Origin: Streptomyces wedmorensis
GTDB taxonomy: Bacteria > Actinomycetota > Actinomycetes > Streptomycetales > Streptomycetaceae
Assembly: GCF_000716445.1 (NCBI RefSeq)
Contig: NZ_JNWK01000009.1
Span: 62,001-126,000 of the forward strand
Length of the DNA: 64,000 nt
Direction of reading: 5' to 3'
Shown here: in pieces, positions 8,513 through 16,407 of the stretch
Position numbering within the stretch: position 1 is the first letter of the stretch
Layout of the letters: every line of letters starts with the position of its first letter
Program-made: the position numbers and the translations under genes
Notes under the pieces: generated by a model
The model's input: the letters and a program-made list of their open reading frames with translations, nothing else
Databases searched by the model: none
Told to the model about the DNA's origin: nothing

Positions 8513-9331
8513 TCAGGCCCGCGGGGCGCGTGGGTCCAGCCGGAACTCGAAGCCGAGGGTGCCCGGATCGAGTGCGGTCGCGCCGCCGTCGACGGTGAGC
8601 ACCGCCCCGTTCACGAACGAGGCGGCGGGCGACAGCAGCCAGGTGATGGCCTCGGCGACCTCCTGCGGCTCACCGGGCCGCCCTGCGGGCAGGACCCGGG
8701 TCACCTCCTCGTACGCCGCGTCCAGACCGTTCCCGTCGAGGCCCGCCTCGTCGGCGAACCGGTTCATGCGGCGGTCCGCCATGTCGGTGCGCACCCAGCT
8801 CGGGCACACGGTGTTGGCGCGCAGGCCTGCGCCCCCGTAGTCGACCGCGAGCGAGCGGCACATCTGGAGCAGCGCCGCTTTGGAGGTGGCGTACGCGGCG
8901 TTCCCGACGCCGTTGCGCAGGGCGGACACCGAGGCCACCGCGACCACCGCGCCGCGGGCGTCGAGCAGATGGGGGAGCGCGGCGCGCAGCAGGAGGAACG
9001 GACCGGTGAGGTTGGTCCGCATGACCTCGTCCCAGTCCTCCAGGGTCACCTCGCCCACGCTGCCGCCCCGCCCGATGCCGGCGTTGAGCACCAGGCCGTC
9101 GAGCCGCCCGTACGTGCCGACCACGGTCTCGACGAGCGAGGCCACCGCGGCGGGGTCCCCGATGTCCGACGGTACGGGCAGGGCGCCGGTCTCCTCGGCG
9201 ACCAGCCGCAGCGGCTCGGGGCGGCGCCCGGACACCGCCACCTTGTGTCCCGCCCGGGCCAGGGAATGCGCGGTCGCCGCCCCGATCCCCGTTCCGCCCC
9301 CGGTCACCAGGTACACGCGTTCGTCCGCCAC
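8513..9331 (-). CDS. Short-chain dehydrogenase/reductase (SDR)
   Basis: A 272-aa classical SDR. It has the cofactor motif TGGGTGIGAATA at about residues 9-20, the NAG motif (LNAGIG), the active-site serine in VASVSA, the YATSK catalytic Tyr-Lys pair, and a C-terminal INGAVLTVDGG-like ending (VNGAVLTVDGG). The cofactor loop after strand 2 reads SGRRPEP, suggesting NADP(H). GTG 9331 is chosen because it follows GGGAGAGG and starts at the Rossmann fold. It runs towards the M64-type peptidase gene, and nothing nearby defines its substrate. Confidence 0.88.
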   Translation of the reverse strand: MADERVYLVTGGGTGIGAATAHSLARAGHKVAVSGRRPEPLRLVAEETGALPVPSDIGDPAAVASLVETVVGTYGRLDGLVLNAGIGRGGSVGEVTLEDWDEVMRTNLTGPFLLLRAALPHLLDARGAVVAVASVSALRNGVGNAAYATSKAALLQMCRSLAVDYGGAGLRANTVCPSWVRTDMADRRMNRFADEAGLDGNGLDAAYEEVTRVLPAGRPGEPQEVAEAITWLLSPAASFVNGAVLTVDGGATALDPGTLGFEFRLDPRAPRA

Positions 9332-9587
9332 GTCCGCCGCCTCTCCCGTGTCTCGTCCGCCGTCCCGCGTCCCGGTGATCTTAGGTCGCGGGAGGCGGGA
9401 AGCCCCCACGCTTCCCGCCCTCCTCGTGCGCGCGTCTCCGGCCCCTCACCCGGTACTCCCGCGTAGCCCAGGACACCGTCCACAGCAGCCCTCCCGCACG
9501 GGCGCATGCGTCGTCATGAGTGTGATCAACAGCGCTCCCGTCGGCCCTGGCCGAAGGGAAGTGCCGCGCGGTATTTTTTCGGCGTCA

Positions 9588-9703
9588 AGCGACGGCGTGC
9601 GGAAGCCCGGTGAGATCCCGGCACGGTCGCGCCACTGTGTGCCAAGGCCGCTGCCTCTATGGAGGAGCGACTGTTGGCGAGTCAGACCCTGCGTCGTCGC
9701 ACA
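9588..9703 (+). promoter_or_regulatory. Cobalamin riboswitch
   Basis: The stretch contains the conserved core of B12 riboswitches. GGAAGCCCGGTGAGATCCCG at 9601-9620 is followed by GCACGG, then GCGCCACTGTG (9630-9640), a hairpin around CCTCTATGGAGG (9655-9666) and GCGAGTCAGACCCTGC (9678-9692). Flanking segments 9589-9600 (GCGACGGCGTGC) and 9691-9702 (GCGTCGTCGCAC) can pair as P1. A T-run lies just upstream (9573-9579). In bacteria these aptamers repress B12 synthesis, cobalt uptake or B12-replaceable enzymes. Downstream come a 27-codon ORF and then the EamA/indigoidine genes. I identified it by eye; covariance-model scoring is not possible here. Confidence 0.85.
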
Positions 9704-9745
9704 AGCTCCATCGAACGGGACGCGTGTTCCCCAAGGAGGTCCGCA

Positions 9746-9829
9746 ATGGTGCAGCCCATCGCTCCCAGCCCGCTTGCCCCGGCCGTATCGGCGCTGACGC
9801 GAGCACCGGGCAGCGCCATCGGCAGATAG
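9746..9829 (+). CDS. 27-aa ORF directly downstream of the cobalamin riboswitch
   Basis: The ATG is preceded by AAGGAGG (9733-9739) at 6 bases, the best RBS in the neighbourhood and 42 bases past the aptamer. The peptide is Pro/Ala-rich (MVQPIAPSPLAPAV start) and stops at TAG 9827. It resembles the N-terminal few residues of small CbtB-type cobalt transporter subunits that often follow B12 riboswitches, but no transmembrane or His-rich part follows in frame. It is either a short regulatory peptide or the 5' remnant of a lost riboswitch target. Confidence 0.5.
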   Translation: MVQPIAPSPLAPAVSALTRAPGSAIGR

Positions 9830-10100
9830 CCGATGGGCGAATGCCGCGGACGGGCTGTGTCGACTTCGGTGCTCGAACGGCCGTTCACGGATTCGGGCCG
9901 GATCTCCGCTCGCCGCCGCCCCGGGCATGCGACCGGGAGCCGTCGGCCTCCCGGGATCTCGCCGTGTGCGCCACTTGGCGGACACGGACTGCCCCGGTTC
10001 CTTCTCCGTCGACTCGCTTCCCGCCGATCGGAGCTCTTGGCTTCGCGGCGGCATGCGCCCGGCAGTGACCGGCGTCGTGCTGGGCCTCGGCGCCGGCGCG
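9830..10100 (+). other. Non-coding or degraded stretch between riboswitch ORF and tandem repeat
   Basis: No frame here shows convincing protein features. One frame ends with a short hydrophobic stretch (about 10054-10124, TGVVLGLGAGAVTLL) that looks like half a membrane helix and stops in the tandem repeat. Together with the upstream 27-codon ORF this could be the eroded remains of a small transporter operon, but I cannot align it to a family. Confidence 0.35.
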
Positions 10101-10160
10101 GTGACGCTGCTCATCAAGCCGTGACGCTGCTCGTCAAGCCGTGACGCTGCTCATCAAGCC
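10101..10160. repeat. Three tandem copies of a 20-bp unit
   Basis: GTGACGCTGCTCATCAAGCC occurs at 10101-10120 and 10141-10160, with a one-base variant (G for A at position 13) at 10121-10140. The unit is not a multiple of three, so translation in the first copy ends at the TGA of the second. It is followed by GTAGCAG. The array lies between the riboswitch and the EamA/indC genes. Confidence 0.95.
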
Positions 10161-10234
10161 GTAGCAGCCCCTGCCCACACCCTCACAGCGCTGCTTCTTC
10201 AACGCACAGCCCTGCCCACACAGGAGAACTCATC

Positions 10235-10312
10235 GTGCATAGATCGTTACATTCCGCCATATTTCCTGCCGATTCAGCCCTCTCGTGCCTACTCGCCACG
10301 GGCATCGCGTGA
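10235..10312 (+). CDS. 25-aa leader ORF overlapping the EamA gene
   Basis: GTG 10235 follows AGGAGA (10222-10227) at 7 bases. The frame runs 25 codons to TGA 10310-10312, overlapping the GTG (10309) proposed as the start of the transporter gene in a GTGA junction. The peptide starts MHRSLHSAIF and has no known motif. Since the exporter start itself lacks an RBS, translation of this leader could deliver ribosomes to it. It may be a coupling leader rather than a functional protein. Confidence 0.5.
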   Translation: MHRSLHSAIFPADSALSCLLATGIA

Positions 10313-11244
10313 AGGGCGGCAGGCCGGCGTTCGACTCGGCCCTGACCGCGCTGGCTCCGGCGGTCTGGGGCAGTACCTACCTGGTGACGACGGAACTGCT
10401 GCCCGCCGACAGGCCGTTGCTGGCCTCCACTGTGCGGGCTCTGCCCGCCGGGCTCGTGCTGCTCGCGATCGGACGCGTGCTGCCGCGCGGCGTGTGGTGG
10501 TGGCGTGCCTTGGTCCTGGGGGTGTTGAACATCGGAGCGTTCTTCTACCTGCTGTTCGTGGCCGCCTACCACCTGCCCGGCGGCGTAGCGGCCCTGGTGG
10601 TCGCGGTTCAGCCCATGCTGGTGCTGCTGTTCGGGGCGCTGCTGCTGAAGGAGCGGATCCGGCCGGTGCAGCTGGCGGCGTGCGTGCTCGGCGTGTTGGG
10701 CGTGGCGCTGCTGGTCCTGCAGCCGCAGGCGGGTCTGGACGGCGTCGGCGTCTTCGCCGGGCTGGCGGGTGCGGTCAGCATGGCCTCCGGCGTCGTGCTC
10801 ACCAAACGCTGGGGCCGCCCGGAGGGCGTGGGCGTCCTGACGTTCACCGGCTGGCAGTTGACCGTGGGCGGCCTCGTTCTGGCGCCGGTCATGCTGGTCG
10901 CCGAGGGCTTGCCCAGCGAGATCACGGGCGCGAACATCACCGGGTTCGCGTACTTGAGCGTGATCGGGGCCCTGTTCGCCTACGCGATCTGGTTCCGGGG
11001 CATCGGACGGCTGCCCGCGCTGGCGGTGTCGGTCCTGGGCTTCGCCAGCCCCTTGGCCGCGACGCTCCTCGGATACGCGTTCCTGGACCAGAAGTTGTCG
11101 GTGCTCCAGGCGGCCGGCGCCATGGCCGTCGTCGTCGCCGTCGTCCTGGCCCAGCCCCGGCCGGAGCGGAAAGCCCGGGCGGGCACCGGGGGTCCGCCAC
11201 TCATGTCTCGTCAGCACGCACCGGCCGGCAGGGAGAATCCGTGA
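10309..11244 (+). CDS. EamA/DMT-family transporter
   Basis: A 311-aa membrane protein with ten predicted helices arranged as two EamA repeats (about residues 10-135 and 145-290). The hallmark PAVWGSTYLV is near the start and a second-repeat motif reads SPLAATLLGYAFLDQKLS. DMT proteins move small metabolites; here it probably exports the product or a precursor of the co-translated synthetase, since its TGA overlaps that gene's GTG by 4 bases. GTG 10309 matches the usual length of the family; GTG 10285 is an alternative adding 8 residues. No RBS stands before either; a translated leader ORF ends at this junction. Confidence 0.88.
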   Translation: MKGGRPAFDSALTALAPAVWGSTYLVTTELLPADRPLLASTVRALPAGLVLLAIGRVLPRGVWWWRALVLGVLNIGAFFYLLFVAAYHLPGGVAALVVAVQPMLVLLFGALLLKERIRPVQLAACVLGVLGVALLVLQPQAGLDGVGVFAGLAGAVSMASGVVLTKRWGRPEGVGVLTFTGWQLTVGGLVLAPVMLVAEGLPSEITGANITGFAYLSVIGALFAYAIWFRGIGRLPALAVSVLGFASPLAATLLGYAFLDQKLSVLQAAGAMAVVVAVVLAQPRPERKARAGTGGPPLMSRQHAPAGRENP

Positions 11245-14200
11245 AGACCGCACCGCTCAACGCACGCGTACACAAAGCCCATCCGGGCAGCTGCCTGACC
11301 GACCTCCTCAGGGAGCAGGCGGAAGCACAGCCCGAGGCCGTCGCGGTCGCCTGCGACGACCAGAGCCTCACCTACCGGGAACTCGTACAGGCGGGCAGCG
11401 GACTGGCCGCCTCCCTGCGCCGCCTGGGTGTGGGTGCCGACGACTGCGTCGGTCTGTACGTCGAGCCGTCCCTGGACCTGATGGCCGGGGTGTGGGGCAT
11501 TCTGTTCGCCGGGGCGGCCTATCTGCCGCTGTCCCCGGAGTACCCCGAGGACCGGCTGCGCTACATGATCGAGGACAGTCGGACCCGCGTCGTCGTCACC
11601 CAGGACCACCTGGCGGACCGCCTGGCCGAGCTCGCCCCTTCCGGGACGCGGGTCGTCACCCTGGGCGACGCGGAGGCCCGCCCGGAAGAGCGGAACGCCG
11701 GGGCGAGCGCGCCGCCTCCCCGGCCCGACGCGTTGGCGTACGTCATCTACACCTCGGGCAGCACGGGCAGGCCGAAGGGTGTGATGATCGAGCACCGCAG
11801 CATCACGTCCCAGATGCGCTGGATGCACTCCTGCGGGCACGTGGGCAAGGGCACCACGGTGCTGCAGAAGACGCCGATGAGCTTCGACGCGGCCCAGTGG
11901 GAGATCCTGGCGCCCGCGATGGGCGCCCGGGTCGTCATGGGCGCTCCAGGCGTCTACCGGGATCCCCAGGCACTGGCCGAGACGATCGTGAAGCACGAGG
12001 TGACCACGCTCCAGTGCGTGCCCACCTTGCTCCAGGCGCTGCTGGACACCGACGACTTCACCCTCTGCACCAGCCTGAGACGGGTGTTCTCCGGCGGAGA
12101 GGCACTCTCGCGGCAACTGGCACGGACCTTCGCCGACGAGGTTCCGTGGGCGTCCCTGGTGAACCTGTACGGGCCGACCGAGTGCACCATCAACGCGACC
12201 GCCTACCTCGTCGACCCGGACGAGATCGGCGAAGGCGCCGGCACGATCCCGATCGGCGTGCCCGTCGACAACACCCAGTGCTTCATCCTCGACGAGGACC
12301 TGGCGCCGGTCGACATCGGGGAGACCGGTGAGCTGTACATCGGAGGCGTCCAGCTGGCGCGCGGCTACCTGCACCGGCCCGACCAGTCGAGGGAACGGTT
12401 CGTCCCCTCCCCGTTCGTGCCGACGGAACGGCTGTACAAGACCGGTGACCTGGCGTACTGGAACCCGGACGGCACCATCCAGTTCTCCGGCCGGGCGGAC
12501 AACCAGATCAAACTGCGCGGCTACCGCGTCGAACTCGACGAGATCGCCCTGGCCATCGAGGAGCACACCTGGGTGAGGCGGGCCGCGGCCGTCGTCACCG
12601 ACGACACGAGGACCGGCTTCCGGAACCTGGTCGCGTGCATCGAGCTGAACCCGAAGGAAGCGGCTCTGATGGACCAGGGGAACCACGGTGGTCACCACCG
12701 GTCCAAGGCCGGCAAGCTGCAGGTGAAGGCTCAGCTGTCCAACCCGGGCCTGAGGGACCCCGAGGAGCTGCACGACAGGCCGGTGAGGGAGCTGCCCGGC
12801 AGACAGGAGTCCCCGCGCCAGCGGCGGGAAACCTTCGCGCGCAAGACCTACCGCTTCTACGAGGGCGGGAACGTCACCCGGTCCGACGTGCTGGAGCTTC
12901 TCGCTCCTCGGCGGGCCGGCGACTTCTCCCGCGGCCTCGACGAGGTGACGTTCGCCGAACTCGGGCAGATGCTCCGGTGGTTCGGGCGGTTCCGGAGTGA
13001 CGAGCGGCTTCTGCCGAAGTACGCCTACGCTTCCCCGGGCGCGCTGTACGCGACCCAGCTGTACCTGGAGACCGGTGGTATCCGCGGCCTGGACTCCGGG
13101 GTGTACTACTACCATCCCGTGGACCACGCCCTGGTGCGGATCGGCCCGGCCGCGGCCGGCTCCGGCGCCTGGCTGTCGGCACACTTCGTCGGCAAGAAGC
13201 GGGCGATCCAGCCGGTGTACAAGAACAACATCCAGGAGGTGCTGGAGTTCGAGGCCGGACACATGGTGGGCCTGTTCGAGGAGGTGCTGCCCGAGTACGG
13301 GCTGGACATCGGCCCGCTGGCCTTCCGCCCGTCCGTCAAGAGCCGCCTGGACGTCGCGGACGAGGACTACTACCTGGGCACGTTCGCGATCCGTCCCTGC
13401 GACGGGGCGCCCCGGCAGGACCCCACCGAGATCTATGTGCAGGCCCACCCCGGACGGGTGGAGGGACTGCCGACGGGCCAGTACCGCTACGCGGAAGGCG
13501 AGTTGGAACGCCTGTCGGACGATCTGGTGCTGCGCAAGCACGTGATCGCCATCAACCAGAAGGTGTACGAGCGGGCGAGCCTCGGCGTCACCGCGCTCAG
13601 CCGGGCGGACCAGCCGTGGCTGGAGTACATCAGCCTGGGGACGAAACTTCACCACCTGCAGCGCAACGGCCTCGGCCTGGGGTTCATGTCGTCCGGCTAC
13701 AGCTCGAAGTCCGGGCATCCACTGCCGGCGTCGCGACGCGTCGACGACATCCTGGCCTCGTGCGGCATCGGGTCCGGCGCGTCGTACTTCTTCCTCGGCG
13801 GCAGGGTCAGCGAGGAGCAGATCCGCAGCGAAGGCATGTACGAGGACACGGTCCACATGAAGGGTCCGGCGGAGATCATCAAGGACGAGCTGGCCGGGCT
13901 CCTGCCCGACTACATGATCCCGAGCCGGGTCCTGGTGGTGGACGAACTCCCGCTGACCGCGAACGGGAAGGTCGACACCAAGGCCCTGGCCGCCTCCGGG
14001 GAGGTGACGTCGGCGGATACCGGCAGCCCGTACGTCGCACCCTCGACCCGAGCCGAACGATGGCTCGCCGAGGCGTGGGGGAAGGCGCTGAAGTACGAGA
14101 ACGTGTCGGTGGAGGACGAGTTCTTCGCCTCCGGCGGAAACTCGCTGAGCGCCGTCGCGCTCATCAACCGGATCAACAAGGAGTTCGGTACGCGGCTGCC

Positions 14201-15080
14201 GCTTCAGGTCGTCTTCGAGCACCCGAAGCTGGCCGATCTCGCCCACCGGATCGACAGCGGCGACAGCGCGCCGTCCTCACGACTGGTCCCGTTGCACGAC
14301 GAGGGCGCCGGCAGCCCGGTGTTCTGCTGGCCGGGACTGGGCGGATACCCGATGAACCTCCGCCTCCTGGGACGCGAGGCGGGAGCCGGCCGGCCGTTCT
14401 ACGGCGTGCAGGCCCACGGCATCAACGCCGGAGAGACGCCCTACCCCACGATCCGGGAGATGGCCGCCGCCGACGTGACGGAGATCCGACGCCTGCAGCC
14501 CGAGGGGCCGTACACGCTGTGGGGGTACTCCTTCGGCGCCCGGGTCGCGTTCGAAGCCGCCTGGCAGCTGGAGCAGGCCGGCGAACACGTGGAGAACCTG
14601 CTGTTGATCTGCCCCGGGAACCCGAAGGTCCGCGAGGCCGACGGCGACCGCCACGGACGGGAGGCCTCGTACCGCAATCCGGCGTACCTCACGATCCTGC
14701 TGTCCGTCTTCGCCGGGTCCATCAGCGGGCCCGAGACGGCGCGGTGCCTCAAGGCGGCGCAGGACGAGGACGGCTTCGTGTCGTTCGTCCACGACCTGCT
14801 CCCGGCCCTGGACAAGAGACTGATCCGCAGGATCACACGGATCGTCGGCGAGACGTACGAATTCGAGTACAGCTTCCGCGAGCTGGCCGAACGGCGCCTC
14901 GACGCCCCGGTGACCATCCTCAAGGCCTCGGGGGACGACTACTCGTTCATCGAGGGTCGAACGGGCTACTCGGCGGCTCCTCCCACCATCGTCGACCTGG
15001 ACGGTGACCACTACAGCGTCCTGAAGGAGCACGGCGTCGCCGAACTGGCGTCGGCGATCCGCACCCACCTCGGCGCCTGA
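11241..15080 (+). CDS. indC: Indigoidine synthetase-type NRPS (A-Ox-T-TE)
   Basis: A 1279-aa single-module NRPS with the organisation and near-exact length of BpsA/IndC. The adenylation domain (about 30-500, core YTSGSTGRPKG at ~169) is interrupted before its last motif by a flavin-dependent oxidase domain (about 530-860). The A10 motif LPLTANGKVD is near 903, the thiolation domain has GGNS with phosphopantetheinyl Ser S968, and the thioesterase has GYSFG with nucleophile S1097. Known homologues activate L-Gln, oxidise it and dimerise two cyclised units to the blue pigment indigoidine, using FMN and O2. It overlaps the EamA exporter gene by 4 bases. No indA, indB or PPTase gene is adjacent. 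Product assignment is by family resemblance. Confidence 0.93.
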   Translation: MKTAPLNARVHKAHPGSCLTDLLREQAEAQPEAVAVACDDQSLTYRELVQAGSGLAASLRRLGVGADDCVGLYVEPSLDLMAGVWGILFAGAAYLPLSPEYPEDRLRYMIEDSRTRVVVTQDHLADRLAELAPSGTRVVTLGDAEARPEERNAGASAPPPRPDALAYVIYTSGSTGRPKGVMIEHRSITSQMRWMHSCGHVGKGTTVLQKTPMSFDAAQWEILAPAMGARVVMGAPGVYRDPQALAETIVKHEVTTLQCVPTLLQALLDTDDFTLCTSLRRVFSGGEALSRQLARTFADEVPWASLVNLYGPTECTINATAYLVDPDEIGEGAGTIPIGVPVDNTQCFILDEDLAPVDIGETGELYIGGVQLARGYLHRPDQSRERFVPSPFVPTERLYKTGDLAYWNPDGTIQFSGRADNQIKLRGYRVELDEIALAIEEHTWVRRAAAVVTDDTRTGFRNLVACIELNPKEAALMDQGNHGGHHRSKAGKLQVKAQLSNPGLRDPEELHDRPVRELPGRQESPRQRRETFARKTYRFYEGGNVTRSDVLELLAPRRAGDFSRGLDEVTFAELGQMLRWFGRFRSDERLLPKYAYASPGALYATQLYLETGGIRGLDSGVYYYHPVDHALVRIGPAAAGSGAWLSAHFVGKKRAIQPVYKNNIQEVLEFEAGHMVGLFEEVLPEYGLDIGPLAFRPSVKSRLDVADEDYYLGTFAIRPCDGAPRQDPTEIYVQAHPGRVEGLPTGQYRYAEGELERLSDDLVLRKHVIAINQKVYERASLGVTALSRADQPWLEYISLGTKLHHLQRNGLGLGFMSSGYSSKSGHPLPASRRVDDILASCGIGSGASYFFLGGRVSEEQIRSEGMYEDTVHMKGPAEIIKDELAGLLPDYMIPSRVLVVDELPLTANGKVDTKALAASGEVTSADTGSPYVAPSTRAERWLAEAWGKALKYENVSVEDEFFASGGNSLSAVALINRINKEFGTRLPLQVVFEHPKLADLAHRIDSGDSAPSSRLVPLHDEGAGSPVFCWPGLGGYPMNLRLLGREAGAGRPFYGVQAHGINAGETPYPTIREMAAADVTEIRRLQPEGPYTLWGYSFGARVAFEAAWQLEQAGEHVENLLLICPGNPKVREADGDRHGREASYRNPAYLTILLSVFAGSISGPETARCLKAAQDEDGFVSFVHDLLPALDKRLIRRITRIVGETYEFEYSFRELAERRLDAPVTILKASGDDYSFIEGRTGYSAAPPTIVDLDGDHYSVLKEHGVAELASAIRTHLGA

Positions 15081-15088
15081 CCCCCTCG

Positions 15089-15122
15089 CCCCTGCCCGAC
15101 GCCACAGCTCGCCGGGCAGGGG
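15089..15122 (+). terminator. Terminator after the indigoidine synthetase
   Basis: A 10-bp perfect inverted repeat (CCCCTGCCCG / CGGGCAGGGG) with a 14-base loop lies 9 bases beyond the indC stop. It also faces the convergent truncated monooxygenase. Confidence 0.65.
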
Positions 15123-15187
15123 TGAGTCCCGGGGCGGCAGACCGGGACGAGCGGCCCAAGCCTTGCGCGAAGCAGCGGTGATCCGTC

Positions 15188-16222
15188 CTACGCCGCCTGC
15201 GTTCCGGCAGACGCGGACGCGGGATGCTCACCGGCGGGACCACGGCGCGCGAAGCGCAGCACGCGCAGCACGAACGCGGGGGTGAGCAGCCACTCGGGAC
15301 GCCGGATCAGGCCGGCGACTTCGCTGAAGCGGATACAGACCGTCGCGTCGTGCTGGGCTGCGATGTTGACCCGTGCCATGTACCGGTTGAGAAGGTCCGT
15401 ACCCGGCGGCTTCCTGCCGGTGGTGCCCGCGTAGGCGAAGTCTCCGCCGACCGTGATCGACCAGGCCATGGCCACCGGCAGCGTCGCTGCGCGGAAGTAG
15501 CTGCGGGTGAAGGCACGGTCGATGCCGCTGGAGCGGTCCAGGCAGTCCGCGAGAGCCGCGGCCTGCTGGGCGGCGGTGCTCATGCCCTGACCGTAGATCG
15601 GGTCGAGACTGCACACCGCGTCCCCGATCAGGACCCAGCCCAGTGGGTAGTGGCGCATCTTCTCGACATGGCGCCGCTGATTGGCCGCGAAGCGGTAGGC
15701 CACGGGTTCACTCAAGGGCTCCGATGCCTCCATGAGCTCGGCGATGACCGGTGAGCCGAGGGAGCGTGCGAAGGCGATTCTGTCTGCCTCGTCCGTCGGC
15801 GGCAGTTCGCCGTTGATGCCGACCAGGCCCACGATCCACCGCCCGCCCTCCCACGGCAGCGCCACCGCCAGGCGCCTCGTCTCGGGGGCGCCGATGACCG
15901 CGGCCGCCTTCCAATCGCGTGGGGGCAGCGCTTCGCGGCGGTAGGTCCGGCTGGCGTAGTGGGTGTCGACGGCGACGGGGGAGACGGGTGGCCCGGCGTA
16001 GCCCAGTTCCTTGAGCCAGCCCAGACTCCTGGCCTGCCGGCCCGTGGCGTCGACCAGCAGATCGCAGACGAGGGCGGAACCGTCGGACAACCGGACTCCG
16101 ATGATGCGCCGGCCCGCGTCGTCGGCGACCACACCCACGACCGCGGTGCCGTCCCTCACGATGACCTCGGGCAGCTCCGTCACGCGTCGGCGGACGGTCT
16201 CCTCCAGGCGGTCCTCCCGTCC
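15188..16222 (-). pseudogene. 5'-truncated FAD-dependent monooxygenase
   Basis: The readable protein covers the C-terminal two thirds of a flavin monooxygenase of the PHBH/halogenase-like fold. It has the strand motif LLVDATGRQARS, the late FAD motif VLIGDAVCSLDPIYGQGM and a C-terminal helical part. The N-terminal dinucleotide fold (GxGxxG, about 130-150 residues) is absent. Family-like residues (REDRLEETVRRRV) continue upstream of the first usable start (GTG 16183) until an in-frame TGA at 16223-16225, and nothing beyond matches the missing part. Without the FAD-binding N-terminus the product should be inactive. It is convergent to indC and may be what remains of a tailoring enzyme. Confidence 0.68.
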
Positions 16223-16394
16223 TCATTCTTCCATCGCCCGCCGGTAGCCGCCCGGTGCGCGCGGCGGGGCTCGGCCGACTCCGACCGGCGGCGGCCCCTG
16301 ACCGTCGACCGTCTCCGTCGACCGTCTCCGGGCGGGGTGATGACGGATGCCTCACGGCCCGGTGCGGGAACCACGGGTGCCGGGCCTGATTCCG

Positions 16395-16400
16395 TAGCGT
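16395..16400 (+). promoter_or_regulatory. Putative -10 box of a leaderless promoter
   Basis: TAGCGT is followed by exactly 7 bases and then ATG 16408, the spacing typical of leaderless Streptomyces transcripts. No RBS precedes the ATG. No clear -35 box is visible. Confidence 0.4.
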
Positions 16401-16407
16401 GCGCGCC

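Noticed and set aside
9833..10144. 103-codon ORF after the riboswitch
   Set aside because: Arg-rich with no RBS and no motif; its end is created by the tandem repeat. Kept only as part of the possibly degraded stretch.
11211..14246. 1011-codon minus-strand ORF opposite the indigoidine synthetase
   Set aside because: Composition (Gly, Val, Gln, Arg, His rich) and lack of motifs mark it as a shadow of indC.
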